Part shown: positions 22,121 to 33,959 of the stretch, one piece after another | Position numbering within the stretch: position 1 is the stretch's first letter | Layout: each line of letters starts with the position of its first letter | Assembly (NCBI GenBank): GCA_030704615.1 | Contig: CM060732.1 | Span: 56,277,053 to 56,341,052 of the forward strand | DNA length: 64,000 bases | Direction: 5' to 3' | DNA from: Takakia lepidozioides | Lineage: Eukaryota > Streptophyta > Takakiopsida > Takakiales > Takakiaceae | Program-made: the position numbers and the translations under genes | The notes under the pieces: generated by a model | The model's input: the letters and a program-made list of their open reading frames with translations, nothing else | What the model was told of the DNA's origin: nothing | The model's database searches: none

Positions 22121-22447
22121 TGTCAAGTTATTTTACCACTAGTGTGAAACTAGCTAGGAAATAGCTAGCTTTTACATATTGACATTTGGGATTGGCCTAA
22201 GTGTCAATCCAGGGATCAAGGCAGATTTAGGCTCTGGAGTGGTTATCTTCACGGCAAGCGCGGGAGGCTCATCTTTCTCGAGTTGAGCCTCACCGCACAT
22301 AGCTATGGCGCCGTAGTGTGGATTCTCCATGGCGTGGGGTGCACTTGGCTTGACTTGTATTTGAGTGATGAGGTTATATATGCATGAGTTTATGCTTCAG
22401 CTTTGTGAGCTCACATGAGCTTGTGCTTGTATTCTTCTTCTTTATCA
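22121..22447 (+). repeat. Left LTR part (block A) of the methyltransferase element
   Basis: TGTCAAGTTATTTTACC to TTCTTCTTTATCA. It is nearly identical to 38853-39172 and more distantly like 42797-43040. At the right end this block is preceded by a 190-bp block B that is missing here. Confidence 0.85.
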
Positions 22448-23920
22448 GTCGAGAAAGATGAGTTCGTATCTGTTAGTGTCAAATATGAGTTGGTTGTAGT
22501 ATTTGTGGTTTTTGCTTGAGAATGAGAGAAATCAGGTTTGGATGCGAGGAGCATCATCAAGTTCGTGGTTGTTAGGAGTGGAGGCGATGTGGATTACGAG
22601 GTGGTAGACCTTGGAATTCGATCTTCAGTTTCAGAGATGAACGCACCATGCTGCAGGTAATTCCAGAGCACCTTGATGGTTTCAGATTGTGTACATGCAT
22701 GAGCAAGCACGATTGGGAAGAGGATTAATCAAGAGTAGGTTATAGTGGCTTTGGTGGCAAAGCTGAGAACTGGCCTTGGGAATGCGAGCTTTCATTGTGT
22801 GAAGGATTGCAAGACCAAGCGAAAGGGCTGATTTGGTTTGGGGCAAATCAGTGCACTTTGTGGAGTATGTTGAGATTGGGTTTCAATCTCGAGCTTTAGC
22901 ATTTAGAGGGCTCTTGCCATGGCAAAAGCAAGGCTGGAACAAGAGCTAAGAGGTGCGGCAAGGCCATGGAATGTGCACCTAGGGTTTCAAAGCTTGGAAG
23001 AAGAGCTCTTGCACCACAAGAGGAGTGTCTTGTGGCTGGAAATGTAAGCCTTAGGGTTTCAGGAGCTTGGCAAAGGCTGTGGAGTGCTTAGTCTTGTCTT
23101 AGAGAACATCAAGGAGCCAATGAGCCAAGATAGGGGGCTGATATCACCTCTTGTGTGAAGATGATGCATGTGTGGAGCATGCATTCAGCCCATTGAAGCT
23201 TCCATCTTCAAGCTTAGAGGCAAGCAAGGAAGAGGGAAAGACTGACTTCCATTAGGGAATGCATGTGTGCATGCTTTCAACCTGTTGAAGGCTTGTACTT
23301 TCAGGTCAAGAAAGGGAAGGGCCCCTGGGTGTTTTTCAGCCCGCTGAAACTTGTATTTTCAGGTTTGTGGGTGCAAGAAAGGAAACAACGGAGCTGATTT
23401 CTCTTATGTGGGAGTAGTGCATGTGTAGTGGTTAGGCCTCCATCTTTAAGCTTGGAGAGCTAGAAGAGAAGGTAAGGGGCTGATCTGCTCTTATGTGACA
23501 GCTGACACTTGTAGAGCGTGTTCTGAGTTGGGGTTTACAGCCTAGATAGAGCATGGCTCTTGAAGTGGCAGGTGTAGGGGGCTGGAATAGGCTCTAAAAC
23601 ACATTCTATGGCCAAAGAGGCGCGTGTGCTCACAAGGGCTGGAAACCAGCAAGGCTCGGTTGTTTGCCATTTAGTTGAATGGTGGGTTTTGGGAGTCTAA
23701 GTGAGAAAGAGGGCTTGGACTGTGGCAAACATCTTCCTCATGACTTAGAGCTACTATTGTTGGTGTGTGGGAGCCGAAGAGAGCAAGAATACCTTGCTGA
23801 TTTCCTCACAACCGCCATAGCGCGGTGCAAAAAAGCTTAGAGTTCAAGGAGATATTAACCCTAGCTTGGTGTGGCTAAACCCCTTTGGAAAAATGGCTAA
23901 ATTGCCATGAGTGGCTATGG
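22448..23920 (+). other. Untranslated leader of the methyltransferase element, first part
   Basis: About 1.5 kb of G-rich sequence with no convincing open frame. Motifs such as GTGTGGAGCATGC and TTCCATCTTCAAGCTTAG recur, and recur again in the second leader at 25120-26420, so the two leaders are related duplicates. Confidence 0.5.
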
Positions 23921-23924
23921 ATGC

Positions 23925-24480
23925 GACTGTGACGGGCTGTGTGGCCTTTGGGGCTGTGGTAGCCTGTGACAGGCTGTGGCCTGTGGGTTTTGACCCTGTG
24001 ACCTGTGTAGGGCTGTGACAGGCTGTGCCCTGTGGCCTTTGGGGCTGTGACAGGCTGTGATCTGTGGCCTGTGGGGCTGTGACGGACTGTGACAGGCTGT
24101 GGCCTATGGGGCTGTGACCCTGTGACCTGTGTAGGGCTGTGACAAGCTGTGCCCTGTGGCTTTTGGGGCTGTGATGTGTTGTGACCTATGGCCTGTGGGG
24201 CTGTGACGGACTGTGACAGGCTCTGGCCCGTGGGGCGGTTACCTGTGACCTGTGTAGGGCTGTGACAGGTTGTGTCCTGTGGCCTTTGGGGCTGTGACGT
24301 GCTGTGATAGGCTGTGCCCTGTGGCCTTTGGGGTTATGAGGGGCTGCAACAGGCTGTGACCTATGGCCTGTGGGGTTGTGACGGGTTGTGACGGGCTGTG
24401 GCCTGTGTGGGGCTGTGACAGCTGTGACTAGTGATCTGTGTGGGCCTGTGCTGGTCTGTGGTGGCCCGTGTTTGACATGT
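23925..24480 (+). repeat. GGCTGTGAC tandem repeat block
   Basis: About twenty variants of GGCTGTGACAGGCTGTGGCC and TGTGGCCTTTGGGGCTGTGA follow each other with a basic step near 10 bp and larger copies near 110-120 bp. The minus strand reads as an artefactual proline/histidine/threonine-rich frame. The block is confined to the leader. Confidence 0.85.
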
Positions 24481-24768
24481 GGATGGCCTGTGCTGACTCG
24501 TGGAGGCACTGGTGGACTGCCTGAGTACTGACATGTGGTCTTGAAGGCCAAATTTCGAAGCTCGTGGAGGGCGGTTTGAGGAGTATCTTCATGATATTTA
24601 TATGGTCATGCAAGTGAGGGAAGAGAGGAGAGGAAGAGTGTTGGGATGAGGGCATGTTGGGGCTAGGCATTGCTTTAGCTTCTCTTCCTCGTAGTTTTCC
24701 ACCCTCTCATTAGGCCAAGACCTTTCCGTAGGTGGAGGCAAGAGTCAGTCCGGGTTTGGACTGGGGTG

Positions 24769-25119
24769 TCATGGTTATCTAGAATTACCTACTTCTAGTT
24801 AACTAGGACATTTTAGATATTTATATTTATATTTTGTGTGTTGGGACTTCATTTGGTCTCACATGCCAAGTGAGGTGTCGAGCCTCACTTGGGACATGGG
24901 GATAGGTTTTCCCCTTGTGATGATGGAAGAGGCTCATTTTCTTGTAGTTGAGCCTCCATGAGCCTCTCTCACCTCTATAGCTCTAGGTATTGAGATGGGG
25001 TGTGGTGAGGGCTTTGTAGGGTGGATTCCCTTAGCAAGGGTGCCATTGGCTTGACTTAGTTTATGTGATTGAGTGGATTCATGAGTGGAGGGTTTTCATT
25101 GTGTTCACTTCCATTATCA
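24769..25119 (+). repeat. Diverged LTR-like block inside the leader
   Basis: It starts TGTCATGGTTATC and ends CCATTATCA, as the block A copies start TGTCAAG and end TTTATCA. It shares their inner landmarks (GTTGAGCCTC, a CTATAGCTCTAG-type motif, GGATTCCC and CATTGGCTTGACTTAGTTTA) in the same order. It suggests that the element is a fusion of two related copies. Confidence 0.6.
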
Positions 25120-26424
25120 CTACAAGAAGATCACCTTATGCTTGTGAGTGCGGAGTGTAAGGATAGTTTTGCACTTGTGTTGGTGTACACCAAGGAATGA
25201 GAGAGCTAGGAAAAGCTCAAGTAGTTACAAGACTTTGCAAGTATTGCAGGGAGAAAGTCTTGTGTGTGTGGAAGCAAAGGTTTGAAAGTTTGAGAAGAAG
25301 GAACGTCATCTCTTGTATCTCAAGTGTTGTGACAACCATTTGCCAAGGAAGTGGCTTCTATGGTGAAAAGAATGCATTGAGGGTTTGTAGAAGCATTATT
25401 GTGCACCAAAGGTTTGAGAGCTTGGAAAAGAGCTCTTGCATCACAAGAGAGTCTTGTATGTGGAGAAGGTAGACACTAGGGTTTCAAGAGCAAGCTCTAG
25501 TTGTTTATGGTGTGAAAGAGAAGCCAAAGAGCGGCACATGCTTGGGTTAGAAACACCATAGAAGGAGTACAACAATGATAGCTTGAAGAGCATTGAGTAG
25601 CTCAAGAGAAGCTAAGAAGTGGTTGTTTTATCCATGGTGAAATGAAGCCAAGTGGGGTTTCATTTGGTTGACAAACAAGCAAGCTAAGGCGCTAGAAAGG
25701 AGTGCTTTTGCTAGTCTATGAGTTCTTGGATTGCTTTTGGTGAAGCAAGTGGTTGACCAAGCAAGTGGCGCATGTGTGGAGCATGCTTTCCAAGTGCGGC
25801 TTCCAACTTCAAGCTGGAGGAGAGCTAGAAGGTGAAGGGAACAAGTCATTCTTTTGTGTATGAGGTGATGCTTATGTGGAGCATGTTTTCAGCCCATTGA
25901 GGCTTCTATTTTCAAGCCTTGGAGAGCAAGAAGAAAGGAAAAGGGCTGGTTTCCACTTAGGTGAAGGAAGAGCACTTGTAGAGTACATATTTGAGTTGGG
26001 GTTTCAACCTTAAGCTTGAGGAAAGCACGACTCTTGAGCTAGCAAGTGAAGGGACTTGAATCTTCCTCTTTGCATGAGATGGAGATGTATTGATGCTTGG
26101 AGAAGAAACACATAGAAGCCAAGAATGGAGCATGTGTGTGGATGGCCAAAGGAGAACACATGAATGAGTGCAAGACTTGCTTGCTTGTCAAATGAGGTAA
26201 AAAGCTTGATTCTTGAGCTCCAAAGAGAAGTGAAGCTTGTTGTGTGGCAAATGCATTGCTAGGTGAGATGGAATCAAGCTTGAGGTGAAGAAGATCAAGG
26301 TAGTTTGCCTTGGTATCTCATAGAAGTCATGGATGCTTGAGGAGAGCAAGCATGAAGCTCAAGGAAGCCCAAACCCTAGCTTGGAATGCACAAACCCTAG
26401 CATGAGATGCACATGGAACCCTAG
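25120..26424 (+). other. Second leader segment
   Basis: Purine-rich, no convincing gene. The segment around 25715-25805 (GGTGAAGCAAGTGGTTGACC and onwards) recurs almost exactly at 31240-31320, between the two gag-protease-methyltransferase modules. Confidence 0.5.
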
Positions 26425-26540
26425 GTGCATGGGAACAGTCACCAAAGTGTGGGAACCGTCACTGTAGTCTGGGAACCGTCATTGTAGTCTGGGAACGGTC
26501 ACCAAGGTATGGGAACGGTCACTATAGGCTGTGAACATAG
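26425..26540 (+). repeat. About 20-bp tandem repeats (GGGAACCGTCAC)
   Basis: Six copies of a 20-21 bp unit, GGGAACSGTCAC followed by TGTAGTCT or CAAAGTAT variants. Confidence 0.8.
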
Positions 26541-26689
26541 TGACATATAAAGACAATATAGGGCTTTTGGAGGATTTTCAAAGGCCTTTTGGAGGATTGT
26601 TTAGGGGATCTTTGGGGTCCTTTGGGGAGCTTTTGGAAGACACTGTGAGGAGCTTTTGTAAGGCACTTTGACGAGCTCTTGAAGAGGTA

Positions 26690-26960
26690 TTTGGATGACT
26701 ATTTGGAGGCCTATTTGCGGTCCTTGAAGGCCAAGTTTTGGCAAGTTTTTGGAGCCTTTGGAAGGCTATGTGGAGGACCATTTGGGGTCTTTGAAGGCCA
26801 ATATTTGGCAAGTTTTTGGAGCCTTTGGAGGGCTGTTTGGAGGGCTGTTTGGAGGTCCTTGGAGGCCGATATTTGGCGAGCTTGATGAGTCTTTGGCGAC
26901 TTGTTGAAGGACTATTTGGGGTCCTCGAGGGCCAAGATTTGGTAGGCTCTTGGGGCCTTG
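26690..26960 (+). repeat. About 70-bp G/T-rich tandem repeats
   Basis: Four diverged units with GGTCCTTGAAGGCCAAG, TTTGGCAAGTTTTTGGAGCC and TTTGGAGGGCTGTTTGG, starting near 26705, 26775, 26845 and 26910. Open frames on both strands here are composition artefacts. From 26961 to 27656 there is further leader, including a copy of GGTGGAGGCAAGAGTCAGTC also seen at 24731-24755. Confidence 0.7.
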
Positions 26961-27656
26961 GTGTACTGTTTGGAGTACCATTGTCCAAGCTTTGGGAGTC
27001 TTAGTGAGATTGTTTGAGAGACATCTTGAGGGCTCTTAGAGAGTTATTTGAGAGATCCTTGAAAGGTCTTGTCTATTGCTTAAGCAAGAGAGTGTGGAGA
27101 TAGGGTAGTGGGATGAGAGCATGTTGTGATAGGAATTGCTTTAGTCTCTCTTCCTTGTAGTCTTCCACCCTCTCTGTAGGCCAAAACCTTTCCGTAGGTG
27201 GAGGCAAGAGTCAGTCCGGGTTTGGGCTGCGGTGTCTTGCAGGAGCGACATTGTGGAGTGTTTTTGGTGTGGAAGTTACTGTTTTGATTTTCTTGTGCTT
27301 GGATCCCCTCTACACATGCATGCTTGACTGTGCGCCATGTTAGTTTTGTGTGGGCGCTTGTTTTCATAGGAGGTTGGTCCGGATTTGATTACCGGTCAAT
27401 CCTAGAGCGTGCTGTCGGTGGTGAGGTTGGGGTGATGACCAATCAGACCATCATTATTCTCTTATGGTGAGGCTGGGTTGATGACCAGCAGACCATATGA
27501 GTGCTTGCGGTGGATGCAGGTGCAGATACAGGTCTATGTTAGAAATCTATTATTCTTGCTTGAATTAGTAGCCGCAACAGGTTCTCCACCCGGTTACCTT
27601 GTAGAAAGTGGGGATTAGAGACAAGTTGACAACCGGTTTGAGTGTGAGTTTTCATC

Positions 27657-28919
27657 ATGGAGGTGCCACCAGTTGCTGAAGAGAGTGCCGGTACAAGCAC
27701 CAGCGATACTAGTGGGTATACAAGATGAGGTGTGCGGTTTAGGCCACCTTCACCTTCAGTGTCTTCTGAGGAAGGTTCAAACTCAGAGTTAGGAGGATTC
27801 TCGCCGAGGGTGCAAGCCATTTCCGTGCCATTGTTGTGGGATACGATGGAGGAAATGTATGGAGCTACTAAGGGGCCACGTCAGTACTCTGGAGCTGTGG
27901 GCACCATCGAGCTTGATGATTTCATACAGGAGTTTGATAGTTGGTGTGATTTGCAGCAGATGCGCAATCCACAACCGTTTACGCCTTTTATGGCGTGGAA
28001 GGGGTTGTTTCAGCACCTTGAGGGGCCGCCTATGGATGACTATCATGAGTTTAGGTGGGGAAATGAGGTGGAGATTGAGGAGTGACGACAATATTGGTCA
28101 CCTGACTATGTCTCCATCACTAGAGGCACAAGGGCAGCGGCGACACCAACAGCAACACCAGCATCCCCAACTACAAGCACTAGTAGTGGGACAAGTAAAG
28201 ATGGAGCTGGGAAATCCACTCAAGCTCCTGCTGCAGCACCAGCACCCGTGCCTACCTTTAACCCAATTGTGGAGTTCTTCGAGGAGTTGAGGAGAAACTA
28301 CCAAGGGATAAGGACAAAGAAGTTGTGGAGCTTGCAATAGTTCCAACGAAGGTCTACTGAGAGTTTGAGGGAGGCTTACACCCGCATGAGGCGCTTGATA
28401 AACGTAACCCAAGGGGTTACAGAAGCTCAGGCAGTCCAGTTCTGGTATGGGATCCTGGACAAGGAGCTGAGGAGAAGGGTGCGGGATGCAACTCTCCTAC
28501 AAGTGAACCAACCCACCTTAGCAAATGTGTTTTTGCTGGCAGAGCGGATAGAGCTCAATATGGTGGAGGAGCGAGTGGTTATGGTAGGGTTTGGCAAGGA
28601 GACACAACGAAGTGGGGCTCCTAGCCAACAACAACCACTACCCCAACGTGTTCAAGGCAACAAAGGGGCTCAGGTGAAGCCCAGGGAAGGACAAAGAGGA
28701 TCTCAGATGCAGAGGTCTCTTCCTTCATTCTCAGGCCAACAACAGTCGGGTATGACTTGTTGGGATTGTGGAGGACCTCATGTCAAGAAGGATTGCCCGG
28801 AGAGAGGCAAAGGGTCGGCACAGGCACAGCCTACACAACTACAGTGTGGGCATTGTGGAAAGTATGGGCATGAGGAGGCCCATTGTTATGGCTTGCATCC
28901 TGAGCTACGGCCAGGCTAG
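27657..28919 (+). pseudogene. Gag of the methyltransferase element, module 1
   Basis: ATG at 27657 opens MEVPPVAEESAGTSTSDTSG and hits TGA at codon 24, where module 2 has an arginine codon. The protein then continues in frames 27732-28085 and 28365-28919. It includes a Gag core (RQYSGAVGTIELDDFIQEFD; AQVQFWYGILDKELRRRVRD-like stretch) and two zinc knuckles, CWDCGGPHVKKDC and CGHCGKYGHEEAHC. The knuckles would bind element RNA. A stop near 28083 and a frame change break it. Its middle part (about 27845-28560) is missing in module 2. Confidence 0.8.
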
Positions 28920-29089
28920 TTCTAAGGGAACAATGGTGGCCGAGGACGAGGCAATGTAGTCCCGAGAGGTAGAGGAGGCAGAGGTCGGGGTGGAGGTCAT
29001 AACCAAAACCAAAGAGCACAGGGTCAGGGTCAAGGTCATGACCAAGGCATGGTGGATAGACTTGCCTAGCTAGAGCAACGTCTTGCTGC

Positions 29090-29756
29090 CATGGCCACTA
29101 TTCATGTTGCGCCAGCTCCAAGGCTTGAGGTTCAAGCCCCACCTGCACAACCTCCTATGCCTAGGGAAGACCAGATTGGTATAGGCTTCATGTATGGAGC
29201 CGCACTTGCAGGGCCATTGCATGTATTGGACTCTGATGCTGCTGTCACTCGAGCAACAACGCGTGCTCCTGAGCCAAGAGGAGCGGATGTGGATTTTCAT
29301 CCACAAAGGGGGGAAGCGAGTCGTCAGACAAGACTTCCACAATCCTTTACATTGGCTGAGACAGTGCCACCTACGCAATCAATGGCACCCGCTCGCCTAA
29401 GTGTGTCAGAGGTAGAGCCACGAATACCATTGGGGAGAGTGGTGTGGCTCGGGAAATGCCAGTGGGTGGTGCTGCAAAGCAATGTGCAACCAGTACATTG
29501 TTGGGGGCGGCTATGGCGGTTTGCCAAGCTCCATTGTTTTCTACAATGATCATTGCAATGTCGGGAATTCGGCCAGCTGCTGTGTTCAGACTAGCAGTTA
29601 GACTCTGTGAGAGTGGTGATACATCGGCGCTGTCTGCAGAGATAGCAGATAAGGTACAGTCTCTGGATGCTTTGGATTCGAGGGTGAAGTCAACTACAGC
29701 TGCGCCATGGCAAGCGGCAGCTGCAAGGTTGCAGGAGTTGCCAGCTAGGCCAGCCA
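29090..29756 (+). pseudogene. Linker between Gag and protease, module 1
   Basis: Open frame segments with IGFMYGAALAGPL and AVTRATTRAPEPRG match 32528-32725 of module 2. The composition is rich in alanine and proline. Frames change several times. No known domain. Confidence 0.5.
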
Positions 29757-30503
29757 TTGAGCGCAACATGGCCTGGGGTAGTCCTGGTGGACAATCAGGA
29801 TGGTGTGTTTCAGTTAGGTGGCCCAGCCGGGAGGAGGTATAGGCCACTACGGGTCTTGTTGGACTCGGGAGCACAACCATTGATGTTGGGGAGAGCAGCA
29901 ATTGCAGGCTTGGGCCTTACAGAGGCGGATTTGGAGCCTTGCCCTTTCCAAATTCAAACATCTTTGGGTGGTTCAGAGAAGGCGCGAGGGATTACACGCC
30001 ATGAGCTCTTCATTCGATTGCAGCCGGATCATCCTACGGACGGCTCAGTCATGAGAGCTAAAGCCATTGTTACGGACGCGATGTCATATGATGTGCTTGT
30101 TGGTGGGGCGGTGTTATACCCCATGAGATTCATTCTGGACTTTTGGGAGGAAACGACATCCTACAGGCCGGAATGGCAGTCATGGGATGGTCGACGTGCA
30201 CTGCTCCCAGTGCGGTTTATTGGGAATGTAGTGGTGGATCATAGGAACATGATGCCCACATTGGCTGCATTCTCAGGGGTGATGGCTTGGGGTGGTGACC
30301 TCTTGGAGGGAAATAGCCATGCAGATGATAGGCCACCACCTGATGAGGACAAACAATTGGCATATAAGGCTGATTTGCTTCCTCATGTGCCTGTTCATAT
30401 TCCACTGTGGGGTATAGTTGGGAATTTGCATCAAGTAGCAGGCGAGTGTGGGCACCAAGCATGGAATGAGGCCTATCCATTGATGAGTGAGGGAGTTCAG
30501 TGA
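29757..30503 (+). pseudogene. Aspartic protease, module 1
   Basis: The frame has YRPLRVLLDSGAQPLMLGRA, with the D-S-G active-site triplet of retropepsins flanked by hydrophobic strands, and a later strand YDVLVGGAVLYPM. It would cleave the Gag-Pol polyprotein. Module 2 (33167-33799) encodes the same protein at visibly high identity. The methyltransferase follows in a different frame 60 bp downstream. Confidence 0.8.
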
Positions 30504-30539
30504 CATCACCTGGACCTCCTCAATTAGCTCTTTTGGACA

Positions 30540-31140
30540 CAATGCCCATTACCTGGCAACCACCTGACTCAGGGATTTGTTTGCTAGACATGTTTGGAGG
30601 CATGAGCACTGGGCTTGCAGGAGTGTTGCAAGCAGAGATCAAAGTATGTAGTACTTGTATGTGGAGAAGGATGAGATTGCACGGCGTGTTTCTATGCGCC
30701 ATGTTGCTTTGCTCACACATCAGTATCCTGAGTTGTTGCCTCTCTCAACAATTCAAGGGTACCAAAAGGCCTTGCCAGCAGACATTACCTTGCTGGGGGC
30801 GGATGATTTGGACCGACATGGTGCCATTAACTTGGTGATAGTTGGATGGCCTTGCCAAGGACACTCTCCCGCAAGTCTTGGGAATGGCTTGCATGATGCA
30901 CGATCGCATTTGTTTTGGGAGATGTTGAGAGTGTTGCGTGACTTGCAGGTGAGGCAAGTGTAACCTCCAACTTACATCTTGGAGAATGTTCCTCTCATGG
31001 GGGATTCTCGGGCCAGGGTTATGGTCAGTGTACATCAGATCCGGTCATGGATTGGACCAGCTGTATTGTTGGATGCAGCTGCCGTGGGTTCACGGGCACA
31101 TAGGCCTAGGTTGGGTGGCTGTCGTGCACCTAAGCATCGT
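30540..31140 (+). pseudogene. Cytosine-5 DNA methyltransferase domain, module 1
   Basis: Motif I is GICLLDMFGGMSTGLAGVL (cofactor binding), motif II YVEKDEIARRV, motif IV VIVGWPCQGHSPAS with the catalytic Pro-Cys, motif VI PTYILENVPLMGDSR, and motif VIII-like GSRAHRPRLG. The order and spacing are those of C5 methyltransferases, with a DNMT3/DRM-like look of motifs I and IV (inference). A frameshift lies between motifs I and II (about 30645), TAA interrupts at 30961 before motif VI, and the domain is cut off after motif VIII, so the C-terminal motifs IX-X are absent. It would have methylated DNA, perhaps its own copies. Confidence 0.85.
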
Positions 31141-31811
31141 GCCACAACATACATCGCTGCCCACCACACAATCTAAGCACACAATCCTAGAAAGCTATAC
31201 CACAATGCTATCGTGCAGTGCTTTTGCTAGTTAAATGAGTTCTTGGATTGCTCTTGGTGAAGCAAGTGGTTGACCAAGCAAGTGGCGCATGTGTGGAGTA
31301 AGCTTTCCAAATGTGGCTTCCACCTAAGCATCGTGCCACAACATACATTGCTGTCCACTACACAATCTTAGGTGCACGACAGGGGTGTCCTTGCAGGAGC
31401 AACATCGTGGAATTGTTTTTGGTGTGGGGGAGTTGTCGTTCTGATTTCTTGTATTTGGATCCCCTCCATACCTACATGCTTGACTGTGCGCCATGTTAGT
31501 TTTGTATGGACGCTTGTTTTTATAGGTGATTGGTCCGGATTTGATCACCGGCCAGTCCTAGAGCATGTTGTCGATGGTGAGGCTGGGGTGATGACCAATC
31601 AGACCATCATCGTTTCTCCTGTGGTGAGGTTGGAGGTGATGACCAGCCAACCATAGGAGTGCTTGCGGTGGATGCAGGGGAAGGTGTAGGCTATGTTAGG
31701 AACCTAGTATTCCAAACCATAAGCCGCAACAGGTTCTCTACCCGGTTACCTTGTGGAGAGGGGTTAGGGACATGTTCATGACTGGTTGAGTGACAGTTTG
31801 TCAACACGAAG
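31141..31811 (+). other. Junction between module 1 and module 2
   Basis: Starts inside the truncated methyltransferase, where CACCTAAGCATCGTGCCACA occurs at 31128 and again at 31322. Between them is a piece of leader like 25715-25805, and after 31380 leader like 27230-27650. It is therefore a breakpoint where a second leader-gag copy was joined. No gene of its own. Confidence 0.6.
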
Positions 31812-32510
31812 GTGCCACTAGTTGCTGGGGACAGTGCCGGTTCGAGCACTAGCGACACTAGTGGATACACGAGACGAGGTGTGCGGTTTAGGCCACCTTC
31901 ACCTCCTTTGTCTTCTATGGAAGGTTCTGATTCGGATTGTGAATCAGGAGGACTCACACCGGCAGTGCAAATTGTTTCCTTGCCATTGTTGTGGTACATG
32001 GAGGAGGAACGAGTGGTCATGGTGGGATTTGCTAAGGAGACACCACGGGGTAATGGTGCTCCTAGCCAACCACTACCTCATCGTCCTCAAGGCAACAAGG
32101 GGGCTAAGGTGAAGCTCAAGGAAGGACAGAGAGGACCTCAGATGCAGGGGTCTCTCCCTTCATTTGCAGGCCAACAACGGGCAGAGGTGGTGTGTTGGAC
32201 ATGTGGAGGACCCCATGTCAAGAAGGATTGCCCAGAGGGAGGCAAAGGGCCGACACATGCACAACCTGCACAGTTGCAGTGTGGGCATTGTAGCAAGCAC
32301 GGGCATGGAGAGGCCCAGTGTTATGGTTTGCATCGTGAGTTGCGCCCAGCCAGTTCCAAGGGAACAATGGTGGCCGGGGGCGAGGTGGAGCAGCCCAGAG
32401 AGGACGAGGTGGCTAGGCACGAGGTGCAGGCTAAGGGCAAGCTCAACATGGCCAAGGATGCGGAGGTCAGGGTGTTGACCAAGGCATGGCCAACCGGCTT
32501 CAGTAGCTAG
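31812..32510 (+). pseudogene. Gag of module 2 with central deletion
   Basis: The frame keeps the N terminus (SAGSSTSDTSGYTRRGVRFR) and both zinc knuckles, CWTCGGPHVKKDC and CGHCSKHGHGEAQC. It lacks about 700 bp of the Gag core: LPLLWYMEEERVVMVGFAKE joins the start to the region that in module 1 begins at 28565. The codon matching the module 1 ATG reads ACG. A capsid could not form from it. Confidence 0.8.
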
Positions 32511-33166
32511 AGCAGAGGCTCGCTGCCATGGCTACAACTCAGGTGGTACCGGCTCCAAGGCCGGATGGTCAACCTCCGGCTCCAGAGGGAGGAGATATGG
32601 GAGACATAGGATTCATGTGCGGGGCAGCACTACCATTAGTGCAAGTGGAGTCGGTAGCGGCAGTGACCCGAGGAGCAGCACGAGTTCCTGAGCCACGAGG
32701 TGTAGAGGTGGAGTTGGATCCATAGCGTGGGAAGGCAAGCCGTCAGGCTAGGCTTCCTTAGTCATTCACATTGGCGGAGACAGTGTCGACACCATCCATG
32801 GCACCTAGTTCTCGCCCAATTGTTACCGAGGCGGAGGTTACTATGCCATTGGGGAGAGCTACACGGGCAGTACCACTACATAGTGTTGCCAAGGCTATGG
32901 CAGCTAATGTGTTGCTGGGGGGGGGGGCCACATCTGTGTGCCAGGCTCCATTGTTCTTGGCTACCATGATTGCGAGCCGGGGGTAAGACCAGCTGAGGTG
33001 TTTAAGCTGGCAGCTACACTATGTGAGAGTGGGGAGGTTACTTCATCTTCTGCGGAGATAGTGGGAGGTGTAGTGCCGGAGGGATCCTCGGATTTGAGGG
33101 TCAAGACTGCCACGGCGGCGCCATGGCAAGCTGCAGCTGTCAGCTAGGCCAGCCATTGAGCGCGCC

Positions 33167-33799
33167 ATGGTGACACCTAGAGTTGTCATGTTAGACAACC
33201 AGAATGACATTTTCTGTTTGAGTGGACCGGCAAGCAAGAGGTACTGGCCATTGCGGGTCTTGTTGGACTCGGGAGCTCAGCCATTGATGCTGGGCAGAGT
33301 TGCTATTGTAGGCTTGGGCCTCACAGAGGCGGATATGGAGCCTTGTCCTTTCCAGATACAAACGTTTCTGGGAGGATCAGAGCAGGCTCGGGGCATGACA
33401 TGGCGAGAGTTGGCTATCAGACTATGGCTGGATCCCCCTATAGATGGCTCAGTGATGCGAGCCAAGGCCATTGTGACAGACGCGGTCTCGTACGATGTCC
33501 TGGTTGGTGGGGCAGTGTTGTACCCCATGGGCTTCACCTTGGATTTTTGGGAGGAGTCAGCTTCCCATAGGCCTGGATGGCAGTCAGGGGAGGGTCGGTG
33601 TGTGCAGCTCCCTGTGACATTCATAGGAGGAGTTGCGGTTGCCCAACGGGGCAAGATGCCGACACTAGCAGCATTCACAGCTGCAGTGACGTGGCCTGGA
33701 GAGTTGCTAGAGGGCAACGCTCATTCAGAGGATTACACACCTCCAGGAGAGCAGGATGACATGTATGGTATGGCGGAGTTGCCTGCCATGGTTGCTTAG
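33167..33799 (+). pseudogene. Aspartic protease, module 2
   Basis: Contains YWPLRVLLDSGAQPLMLGRV and SYDVLVGGAVLYPMGF, matching module 1. Open for 210 codons from the ATG used; the upstream linker (32528-33147) is in several frames. It precedes methyltransferase 2 by about 160 bp. Confidence 0.8.
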
Positions 33800-33959
33800 A
33801 CTCCATTGTGGGGCACGAGCAAGGATTTGCAGCGGGTTGCTGATCGAAGGGTGCAACAAAACCTAGGTGGAGGCTTTTGTACCATCAGGAGAGGAGAAGA
33901 ATACGGGGATTGCACCAGGACCATCTCAGTTGTCACCATTGGATACCACACCTATTGTG

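Noticed and set aside
22121-27656. A protein-coding gene in the long leader of the methyltransferase element
   Set aside because: Open frames there (for example 24186-24551 minus, 26578-26988 minus, 25197-25472 plus) follow tandem repeats or skewed composition and show no domain.
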